From Andreesenia sp964489735 (GTDB lineage: Bacteria; Bacillota; Clostridia; Tissierellales; Gottschalkiaceae): a stretch of DNA of 8,030 nucleotides. The stretch is from NCBI GenBank assembly GCA_964489735.1, contig CAZBAL010000050.1:1-8030 (forward strand), written 5' to 3'. Positions within the stretch are counted from its first letter, which is position 1. Each line of letters starts with the position of its first letter. Under the pieces are notes generated by a model. It ran no database searches and was not told where the DNA came from. It worked only from the letters and a program-made list of their open reading frames with translations. Both the position numbers and the translations under genes were made by a program. Of the stretch, positions 1 through 5,930 are shown piece after piece.

Positions 1-1370
1 TGCTTCGCTATTGAATCAACTTTACCATACGAAATATCTAAAGCTCTTCCAACATCTCTAATCGAACCTCTTGCTGCCATAGTACCAAAAGTAGCAATCT
101 GTGCAACTCTATCTGCTCCATATTTTTCAACAACATAATCTATTACTTCTTCTCTTCTCTCATAACAGAAATCAATATCAATATCTGGCATTGTAACCCT
201 CTCAGGATTCAAAAATCTTTCAAAGAGAAGATTGTATTTAAGTGGATCCAGATCTATTATTTCTAGCGCATAAGATACTATACTTCCCGCCGCAGAACCT
301 CTTCCAGGTCCTACCATTATATCGTTATCTTTAGCATACTTTATAAAATCCCAAACGATAAGAAAGTAATCTACATAACCCATATTTTCAATCGTTTTTA
401 TTTCAAACTCAAATCTATCCCTAATTTCATCGTTTACAATTTCATATCTTTTTAAAAGACCCTCTTCGCATATATGTCTGAAATATGCATTCTTGTCTTC
501 CCATCCTTCAGGAAGCTTAAACTCTGGTAGGTGAAGTGTATCAAAATCCAACTCCACATTACATCTTTCAGCTATTTTTACTGTGTTTTCCAAGGATTTA
601 GGCGGAAAAATCGAACTCATTTCTTCCGGAGTTTTTAAGTAAAACTCATCCGATGGAAACTTCATTCTTTTTTCTTCATTCACAGTAGTCCCAGTTTGTA
701 TACACAACAAAACATCATGAACCGTTGAATCTTCTTTATTAATGTAGTGTAAATCATTAGTACACACAGTTGGTATTCCAGTCTCTTTTGATATCCTAAG
801 TAAGTTCTGATTTACCATTTTCTGTTCCTCGATATTATGGTCTTGAAGTTCAAGGAAATAGTTTCCTTCTCCGAATATATCCTGATATAGAAGAGCTTTC
901 TTCTTAGCTCCCTCATAATCTCTATTCAAGATATATCTCTGTACTTCTCCACCCAGACAAGCACTTGTGCAAATCACACCTTTTGAATATTTTCTAAGAA
1001 CTTCATAGTCTACTCTAGGCTTGTAATAGAATCCTGTAACATACCCTTCCGAAACAATTTTTATCAAATTTCTATAACCTTCATTGTTTTCAGCTAAGAG
1101 AATGAGATGGTAGAAACTTGATTCTTTACTATTCAATTTTTCTCTTCTATCCCCATCCACTACATATACTTCACAGCCCAATATAGGATTGATTCCTCTT
1201 TTTTTAGCTTCTTTATAGAATTGAACAGCTCCAAACATACTTCCATGGTCTGTTATAGCTATAGAGTCCATACCCGACTCTTTTACTTTATCTAATAACA
1301 GCGGTATTCTTGATGATCCATCTAATAAGCTAAATTCCGTATGAACATGCAGATGTGCAAATTTCGTCAT
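1..1370 (-). CDS. dnaE: DNA polymerase III subunit alpha, N-terminal 456 residues (3' part outside window)
   Basis: Catalytic subunit of a C-family replicative DNA polymerase, acting in the cytoplasm at the replication fork. The frame is open from the ATG at 1370 to the window edge. An N-terminal PHP domain (about residues 4-210) opens with HLHVHTEFSLLDG (6-18). It continues through DHGSMFGA (41-48), GCEVYV (65-70), CLGGEV (138-143) and TNDLHYI (204-210). The polymerase domain follows, with GPGRGSAAGS (354-363) and MPDIDIDF (394-401); Asp398 and Asp400 match the catalytic pair of E. coli DnaE (Asp401/Asp403). All nine PHP metal-ligand positions appear present. The start is supported by AAGGTGAT just upstream. 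The gene lies 29 bp behind the HPr gene with no terminator between, so cotranscription with whiA and HPr is likely. The family is about 1,100-1,200 residues long, so well over half is missing. Which DnaE subtype it is cannot be decided from this part. Confidence 0.96.
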   Translation of the reverse strand, partial: MTKFAHLHVHTEFSLLDGSSRIPLLLDKVKESGMDSIAITDHGSMFGAVQFYKEAKKRGINPILGCEVYVVDGDRREKLNSKESSFYHLILLAENNEGYRNLIKIVSEGYVTGFYYKPRVDYEVLRKYSKGVICTSACLGGEVQRYILNRDYEGAKKKALLYQDIFGEGNYFLELQDHNIEEQKMVNQNLLRISKETGIPTVCTNDLHYINKEDSTVHDVLLCIQTGTTVNEEKRMKFPSDEFYLKTPEEMSSIFPPKSLENTVKIAERCNVELDFDTLHLPEFKLPEGWEDKNAYFRHICEEGLLKRYEIVNDEIRDRFEFEIKTIENMGYVDYFLIVWDFIKYAKDNDIMVGPGRGSAAGSIVSYALEIIDLDPLKYNLLFERFLNPERVTMPDIDIDFCYERREEVIDYVVEKYGADRVAQIATFGTMAARGSIRDVGRALDISYGKVDSIAK

Positions 1371-1399
1371 AATATCACCTTCATTCAATGGTACACATT

Positions 1400-1654
1400 T
1401 TACAAACTGCTTAATAATTTACCAATTTCTTCCATTGCATCGATTTCATCTTTTCCGTCTATAACGATTTCAAACTCTTCACCTGGAGAAATTCCAATCG
1501 ATAGAATCCCCATTATACTCTTAGCATTTATCTTTTGATTCTCTTTTTCAATCCAAATATCTGACTGAAATCTAGATGTTGTCTTAACAAACTGTGCAGC
1601 TACTCTAGCATGCAAACCTGATTCGTTATTAATCTCAAACGTTTTCCTAACCAT
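1400..1654 (-). CDS. HPr-family phosphocarrier protein (whiA-linked, His15 and Ser46 present)
   Basis: 84-residue cytoplasmic HPr-fold protein. In the phosphotransferase system HPr takes phosphate from enzyme I on His15 and passes it to sugar-specific EIIA. In Bacillota, HPr kinase also phosphorylates Ser46 to signal carbon status through CcpA. Visible motifs are GLHARVAAQFV (13-23), with the active His15 and Arg17, and KSIMGILSIG (45-54), with Ser46. The length is typical (85-88). Position 18 is Val where HPr proteins usually have Pro. In Bacillus the gene next to whiA encodes Crh, which has Gln15 and cannot carry phosphate to sugars; this copy has His15, so it may act as a true HPr. AGGAAGG lies about 11 bases before the ATG. 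It sits between whiA and dnaE. The symbol is left blank because ptsH versus a second HPr paralogue cannot be told from here. Confidence 0.93.
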   Translation of the reverse strand: MVRKTFEINNESGLHARVAAQFVKTTSRFQSDIWIEKENQKINAKSIMGILSIGISPGEEFEIVIDGKDEIDAMEEIGKLLSSL

Positions 1655-1684
1655 TATGCTATTTTCCTTCCTATTGTATATTTT

Positions 1685-1713
1685 AATGTATTTATTATCC
1701 TAGTTGTTATCAA
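1685..1713 (-). promoter_or_regulatory. Possible sigma-A-type promoter for the HPr gene
   Basis: In the 95-bp gap between whiA and the HPr gene, the minus strand reads TTGATA (1713-1708), a 17-base spacer, then TACATT (1690-1685). These match the -35 in five of six bases and the -10 in four of six. The predicted start near 1678 would leave a short leader carrying the ribosome binding site. I see no terminator hairpin in this gap, so readthrough from whiA is also expected. Matches of this quality arise easily in AT-rich DNA. Confidence 0.3.
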
Positions 1714-1749
1714 ATTTACTGTTTAGTCGACATGCATCATCAGTATTAA

Positions 1750-2706
1750 TTACTTTGACTCTTTAAGCTGCTCTGCAATATCTTCAAGTTTTCTCAATCT
1801 GTGATTGACCCCTGATTTTCCAACCTTAGGATTATGAAGCTGTCCTAACTCCTTAAGGCTTATATCTCTATGCTGAAGTCTCAGTTCAGCGGTCTCTCTC
1901 AAATTATCAGGTAAAAAGTCTAGTCCTGCTGATTCTTTAATATATTCAATATTAGAAACTTGTCTCATAGCAGCATCGGCCACTTTAGCTAAATTAGCAG
2001 CTTCACAATTTACAACTCTATTTACGTTGTTTCTCATTTCTTTCATTATTCTGATGTCTTCAAGTTTAAACAGTGAGTTATGCGCTTCTATGATGTTAAG
2101 TAGATCAACAACCTTTGATCCTTCCTTAATATAAATTATATAGGCTTCTTTTCTTTCAATAACTCTGGCATTTAAATTAAAAGAATTGATCATTTCTAAT
2201 AGGTCATTTACGTAGTCCTCATCATTTGTTACAAATTCAAGATGATACATCTTTTCTGGATTACTTATAGAACCTGCTCCCAAAAAAGCCCCTCTTATAT
2301 ATGCTCTTTTTATTTCAGTGCTAACTTTAAAGTCTTTAGATACTCTGTTTTCCATTCCAAAAACTGTAGACTCACCATCTTTAAGCAAACCTATATCTGT
2401 TAATATTTTCTTCGCAGAGTCATTATCTGAAATAAGAATAATGTATCTATTGGTTCTCTTTAAATTTTTATTTTTTCTAACTATAATATCAGCTTGAATG
2501 TCATAAACTAATTTTAGCAGATTGAAAATTCTTCTAGCTATCGATGCGTTCTCTGTTCCCATTTCAATTTCAATTTCATTAAAGCCACTCAAACTTATAC
2601 TTGAGCTTATCTGAATTATGGCAGAAAGTTCGGCTCTTGCTAGTTCAAAATCTTCAATTTCTAATTTTGACAGCTCATTTTTAGTCATAGCTGAAAAAGA
2701 AATCAT
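1750..2706 (-). CDS. whiA: DNA-binding protein WhiA
   Basis: Conserved Gram-positive regulator. In Streptomyces it controls sporulation septation together with WhiB; in Bacillus it binds the nucleoid and affects division and chromosome segregation. Translated from the ATG at 2706 it is 318 residues, close to the usual size. The N-terminal WhiA domain begins MISFSAMTKNEL. A degenerate LAGLIDADG-like segment RAYIRGAFLGAGSIS lies at about 134-148, and the conserved NRVVNCEAANLAKV at about 229-242. A C-terminal helix-turn-helix domain (about 262-318) contains the family signature PKVGKSGVNHRLRKL. A start two codons upstream (2712) is possible but would abut the Shine-Dalgarno sequence. The gene has its own promoter and leads the unit whiA-HPr-dnaE. 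In most relatives whiA directly follows yvcK; here a plus-strand gene lies between them. Confidence 0.96.
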   Translation of the reverse strand: MISFSAMTKNELSKLEIEDFELARAELSAIIQISSSISLSGFNEIEIEMGTENASIARRIFNLLKLVYDIQADIIVRKNKNLKRTNRYIILISDNDSAKKILTDIGLLKDGESTVFGMENRVSKDFKVSTEIKRAYIRGAFLGAGSISNPEKMYHLEFVTNDEDYVNDLLEMINSFNLNARVIERKEAYIIYIKEGSKVVDLLNIIEAHNSLFKLEDIRIMKEMRNNVNRVVNCEAANLAKVADAAMRQVSNIEYIKESAGLDFLPDNLRETAELRLQHRDISLKELGQLHNPKVGKSGVNHRLRKLEDIAEQLKESK

Positions 2707-2712
2707 AGTCAT

Positions 2713-2717
2713 CCCTC
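2713..2717 (-). promoter_or_regulatory. Ribosome binding site that decides the whiA start
   Basis: GAGGG on the minus strand lies 6 bases before the ATG at 2706 but directly touches the ATG at 2712. Normal spacing therefore favours 2706, giving the family-typical M-I-S-F-S amino terminus. Confidence 0.7.
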
Positions 2718-2734
2718 ATTATAATAATTTATTT

Positions 2735-2787
2735 CATATATCATTATACCATATCTGTATATTGCTTTTTTCATAATATGATATATG
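2735..2787. repeat. Inverted repeat flanking the whiA promoter
   Basis: CATATATCAT (2735-2744) and ATGATATATG (2778-2787) are perfect 10-bp inverted copies, 43 bp apart centre to centre. They bracket the -10 and presumed -35 of whiA. The layout suits a pair of operator half-sites or a weak hairpin, but in such AT-rich sequence chance is a serious alternative. Confidence 0.3.
2743..2751 (-). promoter_or_regulatory. Extended -10 promoter of whiA
   Basis: The minus strand reads TGG followed by a perfect TATAAT (2748-2743), an extended -10 element. Transcription would start near 2736, about 30 bases before the whiA ATG. The -35 position (around 2766-2771) is an A-run with little similarity to TTGACA, which is tolerated when TGn is present. 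The element overlaps the left arm of an inverted repeat (2735-2744). Confidence 0.6.
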
Positions 2788-2912
2788 TCCATAATTATTA
2801 CTATTACTTTTTCTGGATATTTTTAATTGTTTTTTCGTAGAGATATTACGGATTATTTCTAGTTAGTGGGTGCTGTTTTATTCTATTTCTATTATTTACC
2901 AATAAATCCTGT

Positions 2913-2941
2913 TTGTTATATAGTTCTTGTTATGCTATATT
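2913..2941 (+). promoter_or_regulatory. Promoter of the plus-strand TIM-barrel gene
   Basis: TTGTTA (2913-2918), a 17-base spacer, then TATATT (2936-2941), preceded by TGC to make an extended -10. Transcription would start near 2948, giving a leader of about 25 bases that carries the GGAGGT ribosome binding site. The spacer repeats TTGTTAT at 2927-2933. The remaining middle of the 261-bp intergenic region (about 2788-2912) shows no other convincing element. Confidence 0.6.
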
Positions 2942-2973
2942 AATAATATAACTTTTTTTGCTGGAGGTAAGAA

Positions 2974-3630
2974 ATGAAACCTAGAATACCTGATATATCT
3001 AGCTCTCTTAGAGGAAACATGATATATATTCCTGATATAATATATGAAGCATCTGGGATACGTGTTAACGGAAAGCTAATAAGATCACTTGTGTTTTCAA
3101 CCGATATTGCAATTATAAGAAATATAAATGCTGACGCAGTTATGGCAGTTTATCCATTTACTCCTCAGCCTATAATTAACCAAGCTATAATGACTGCTTC
3201 TGAAATACCTGTGTTCTGCGGTGTTGGTGGTGGACTGACAACTGGAGTAAGATCTGTAAATCTTGCTATGCATGCAGAATTTCAGGGTGCTTCTGGTGTA
3301 GTTATGAACGCGCCTACTAGTAATCAAGTTATAAAAATGGTAAATGAGGCAATAGACATACCGATTATAGTCACTGTTGGGAGTGAGGATACTGATATAG
3401 ATGGCAGAATTCAATCTGGTACGAGCATTCTTAATATCTCAGGTGGACCTAGAACTATAGATATAGTTTCATCTATAAGAGAAAAATATCCTGAGATACC
3501 CATCATCGCAACAGGTGGACCAAACGAATTCACTATAGAGGCTACTCTTGAGGCAGGAGCAAATGCAATAACTTATACCCCTCCTAGTAACTCAGAGCTA
3601 TTTGCACCGGTAATGAACAAATATAGATAG
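2974..3630 (+). CDS. Conserved TIM-barrel-like protein of unknown activity (often labelled 'hydrolase' in clostridia)
   Basis: 218-residue soluble protein with no signal peptide or membrane segment. The alternation of short hydrophobic strands and helices suggests a (beta/alpha)8 barrel. Conserved-looking stretches are YPFTPQP (60-66), FCGVGGGLTTG (81-91), HAEFQGASGVVMNAP (100-114), VTVGSEDTDIDGR (133-145) and SGGPR (156-160). The late pair ATGGPN (179-184) and EAGANAITYTPPS (193-205) resembles the phosphate-binding loops of ribulose-phosphate-type barrels such as TrpC, HisF and NanE. I recall similar clostridial proteins labelled 'hydrolase', but I know of no proven reaction and assign none. 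GGAGGT (2963-2968) lies 5 bases before the ATG, an excellent site. The gene has its own promoter, converges on yvcK across a shared terminator and diverges from whiA. It is the only plus-strand gene here. Its base and codon use look like its neighbours, so there is no obvious sign of recent transfer. Confidence 0.85.
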   Translation: MKPRIPDISSSLRGNMIYIPDIIYEASGIRVNGKLIRSLVFSTDIAIIRNINADAVMAVYPFTPQPIINQAIMTASEIPVFCGVGGGLTTGVRSVNLAMHAEFQGASGVVMNAPTSNQVIKMVNEAIDIPIIVTVGSEDTDIDGRIQSGTSILNISGGPRTIDIVSSIREKYPEIPIIATGGPNEFTIEATLEAGANAITYTPPSNSELFAPVMNKYR

Positions 3631-3713
3631 TATATATAGAAGACTATACAAGTTAATATTCAGCATGTAGATTGAACTGTCGGATATAGATCAGATTAAC
3701 TATAAAAATAAAT

Positions 3714-3761
3714 AAAAAAGAAGGATGGAAAATAATAGGAAAATTTCCATCCTTCTTTTTT
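3714..3761. terminator. Bidirectional intrinsic terminator between the TIM-barrel gene and yvcK
   Basis: A perfect 18-bp stem (left arm 3714-3731, right arm 3744-3761) with the core GAAGGATGGAAA and a 12-base loop. The stem ends in six A/T pairs, so each strand has a T-run after the GC-containing part. It serves the plus-strand gene ending at 3630 and yvcK ending at 3771. The 83 bases from 3631 to 3713 hold nothing else I can recognise. Confidence 0.9.
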
Positions 3762-3770
3762 GATATAAAA

Positions 3771-5069
3771 CTAATCTCTCTTGTAAATCTTTTGAGAATG
3801 GTTGAAGTAAATATCCATAATCATCTCTGCAAGCTTAGGACTATGCCTTATACTGCCATCTACTATGTTAACCAGATTACCTTTATATACTTGTATCTTC
3901 TTTGTATTTTCAATTTCATTAATCTCTTCTTCATCTATAGCTATTAAATCAGCATCATCTTTTAAATATCTCCTAATAGACCTTTTATTCAATTTTTCAT
4001 TATTCACAATTATAAAGTCTATCAGTTCTTTACTATTTGCGTGCTTCTCTATAGCTTCAATGTGATCAATAACTGAATATCCAATCGTCTCACCAGGTTG
4101 AGTCATTATATTGGATATGTATATTTTCTTGGCCTTTGAACTTCTTATAGCATCTACAATTTCCTCAACCAGAAGATTTGGCATTATACTAGTATACAGA
4201 CTTCCTGGTCCGATAACTATACAGTCTGCTTCCTTTATTGCCTTAATAGTTCCCGGCATCGCCTTAACATTTTTCGGAATAGTATATACTGACTCAATTC
4301 TACTTTTCTGTCTTATTGAGCTCTCTGGAATATGTGATTCTCCCTCAACTACTGCACCATTTTCTAATTTAGCACCCAAAGCTACATTTTCGATTGTCAT
4401 CGGTAAAACACTGCCTTTTACAGCTAAAACATTGCTCATTTCCTTTATACCAATATTAAAATCTCCATACATATCGTTCATAGCCGCTATAAACAAATTA
4501 CCAAAACTCTGCCCTTTTAATCTACCTTCTCTAAATCTATAATTCAATAGTCTATCCATTGAAGGCTCTGCATTTGCAAGCGCCATTATGCAGTTTCTTA
4601 TATCACCTGGTGGGAGTATTCCCATTTCTTCCCTCAGTACCCCTGAGCCACCACCATCATCTGCAACAGTCACTATTGCAGTAATATTTCCCGTATGATT
4701 TTTAAGCTCTCTGAGCAAAGTAGAAAGACCCGTTCCTCCACCTATTGCAACAATTTTTGGTCCCCTGCTTTGAACCTTATCCATGTATAGCATTTCATTT
4801 ATTGATGATCTATCATACTTTTCAAAGTTTTTATACTTTGATGTGACTTGGAGTATAACTATAAGTGCATTCCTTACACCTATTACTGTCAACACTGTTC
4901 CAATAATAATCAATAATATCTTCTGATAAAAAGCTATATCTATTATATTGAAATAATCTTGAATCAAAAGAGTTACACCTAGAACAAACATGAATAGTCC
5001 CAGTACTGTTAGTGATATCCACCTTTTTACACCTGAGAATTTGTCACTTAACTTTATATTACTAATCAA
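3771..5069 (-). CDS. yvcK: YvcK/GlmR-family UDP-GlcNAc-linked factor with N-terminal membrane anchor
   Basis: 432 residues. The YvcK/GlmR family shares the CofD-like fold, binds UDP-GlcNAc and is needed for cell shape and growth on gluconeogenic carbon in Bacillus; work on GlmR also implicates it in UDP-GlcNAc synthesis. The catalytic-type domain starts near residue 104. It shows VAIGGGTGLS (107-116), VADDGGGSGVLR (135-146), LPPGDIRNC (152-160), GPGSLYTSIMPNLL (287-300) and MTQPGET (322-328). Bacillus YvcK is about 317 residues; here some 100 extra N-terminal residues hold two hydrophobic helices (about 17-37 and 46-75), predicting a membrane anchor with the main domain cytoplasmic. The start codon is TTG, overlapping the rapZ TGA as TTGA, with AGGAAAG six bases upstream, so translation is probably coupled to rapZ. 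It is the last gene of murB-rapZ-yvcK and stops before the 18-bp terminator hairpin. Confidence 0.95.
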   Translation of the reverse strand: MISNIKLSDKFSGVKRWISLTVLGLFMFVLGVTLLIQDYFNIIDIAFYQKILLIIIGTVLTVIGVRNALIVILQVTSKYKNFEKYDRSSINEMLYMDKVQSRGPKIVAIGGGTGLSTLLRELKNHTGNITAIVTVADDGGGSGVLREEMGILPPGDIRNCIMALANAEPSMDRLLNYRFREGRLKGQSFGNLFIAAMNDMYGDFNIGIKEMSNVLAVKGSVLPMTIENVALGAKLENGAVVEGESHIPESSIRQKSRIESVYTIPKNVKAMPGTIKAIKEADCIVIGPGSLYTSIMPNLLVEEIVDAIRSSKAKKIYISNIMTQPGETIGYSVIDHIEAIEKHANSKELIDFIIVNNEKLNKRSIRRYLKDDADLIAIDEEEINEIENTKKIQVYKGNLVNIVDGSIRHSPKLAEMIMDIYFNHSQKIYKRD

Positions 5070-5929
5070 CGTTTTCTTTCCTGTTCTCTGTGAATAAGGT
5101 TAACTTTATAATCTCTACTGAGCAAATACTCGTATAGACAGTTTGCAATAGTAACTGATCTGTGCTGGCCACCAGTGCACCCTAATGCTATTACAAGCTG
5201 AGATTTTCCTTCTTTAATGTATCTGGGAATAAGGAACTCTATCATATCTTCAAGCTTTTCCAGAAAAATCCTGGAATCATTTTTACTCATTACAAAATCT
5301 CTAACTTCCTTATCATTACCAGTTAATGGTCTCAATGCTTCAATATAATAAGGATTAGTCAAAAATCTCACATCAAAAACCAAATCCGCTTCTGGTGGTA
5401 CTCCATTTTTAAATCCAAATGACATTATATTTATGCTCATTCTTTCAACAATGTCCATATCCGAGAAGAATATATTAAGAAGTCTTTCTCTTAACATTCC
5501 TATAGTCAAGTCAGATGTATCTATTACAAAGTCCGCCTCTTTTTTCAAGTTGTGAAGCTCTCTTCTTTCAAAATTTATTCCATCAACTATACTCCCATCA
5601 ATATTGAAAGGATGTGGTCTCCTAAGCTCTTTATATCTTTTTAGAAGAACTTCATCAGATGCTTCTAAATACAAGATATCATAGTCAATATTCATATCAT
5701 CTAATTCTTTAAGCGTATTTGATAATTCGTTTACAAGTTCTGTCCCGCTGATATTCAATGTTAAAGCTACATTCTTTGTTTCTACTTCATTATCTTGAAA
5801 CAATCTGACATAGCCCTTTAGAAGTCTTGGCGGTAGATTGGAAATAGTGTGATAACCCTGATCTTCTAGAACTTTTAATGCCTGGCTTTTTCCAGCGCCC
5901 GACATACCTGTAACTATTACAAATTTCAT
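5066..5929 (-). CDS. rapZ: RapZ/YvcJ-family nucleotide-binding protein
   Basis: 287-residue cytoplasmic P-loop protein. In E. coli RapZ senses glucosamine-6-phosphate and presents the small RNA GlmZ to RNase E, setting GlmS levels; Bacillus YvcJ hydrolyses GTP and affects competence. Bacillota generally lack GlmZ, so the exact role here is inferred from family only. Seen: Walker A GMSGAGKS (8-15), NLPP (31-34), RRPHPF (104-109), DVRFLTNPYY (186-195) and the C-terminal signature GCTGGQHRSV (250-259). I place the start at ATG 5929, giving MKFVIVTG like relatives. It follows GGAG by 9 bases and lies one base after the murB stop. An in-frame TTG at 5944 would add five residues but sits on that ribosome binding site. 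It overlaps yvcK by 4 bases, so the three genes form one operon. Confidence 0.96.
   Translation of the reverse strand: MKFVIVTGMSGAGKSQALKVLEDQGYHTISNLPPRLLKGYVRLFQDNEVETKNVALTLNISGTELVNELSNTLKELDDMNIDYDILYLEASDEVLLKRYKELRRPHPFNIDGSIVDGINFERRELHNLKKEADFVIDTSDLTIGMLRERLLNIFFSDMDIVERMSINIMSFGFKNGVPPEADLVFDVRFLTNPYYIEALRPLTGNDKEVRDFVMSKNDSRIFLEKLEDMIEFLIPRYIKEGKSQLVIALGCTGGQHRSVTIANCLYEYLLSRDYKVNLIHREQERKR
5076..5082 (-). promoter_or_regulatory. Ribosome binding site supporting the TTG start of yvcK
   Basis: AGGAAAG on the minus strand, inside the end of rapZ, lies 6 bases before the TTG at 5069. This supports the rare start codon and the inclusion of the membrane-spanning N-terminus. Confidence 0.6.
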
Positions 5930-5930
5930 A

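Noticed and set aside
1341..1538. Open frame of 65 codons on the plus strand spanning the dnaE start and HPr end.
   Set aside because: It overlaps two conserved minus-strand genes and their intergenic ribosome binding site, with no start signal of its own.
2788..2912. Possible riboswitch, small RNA or short ORF in the middle of the divergent intergenic region.
   Set aside because: The short leaders predicted on both sides leave this part untranscribed by either gene. I found no stable paired structure, terminator or ribosome-bound ORF in it.
3097..3414. Open frame of 105 codons on the minus strand opposite the TIM-barrel gene.
   Set aside because: Its composition (many Tyr, Ser and His) is what the complement of an ATA/GAT-rich gene gives. 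The plus-strand frame has the promoter, ribosome binding site and barrel motifs.
4111..4542. Open frame of 143 codons on the plus strand opposite yvcK.
   Set aside because: It is antisense to the conserved YvcK core, has no ribosome binding site of note and its protein resembles no family; it is a shadow of yvcK.
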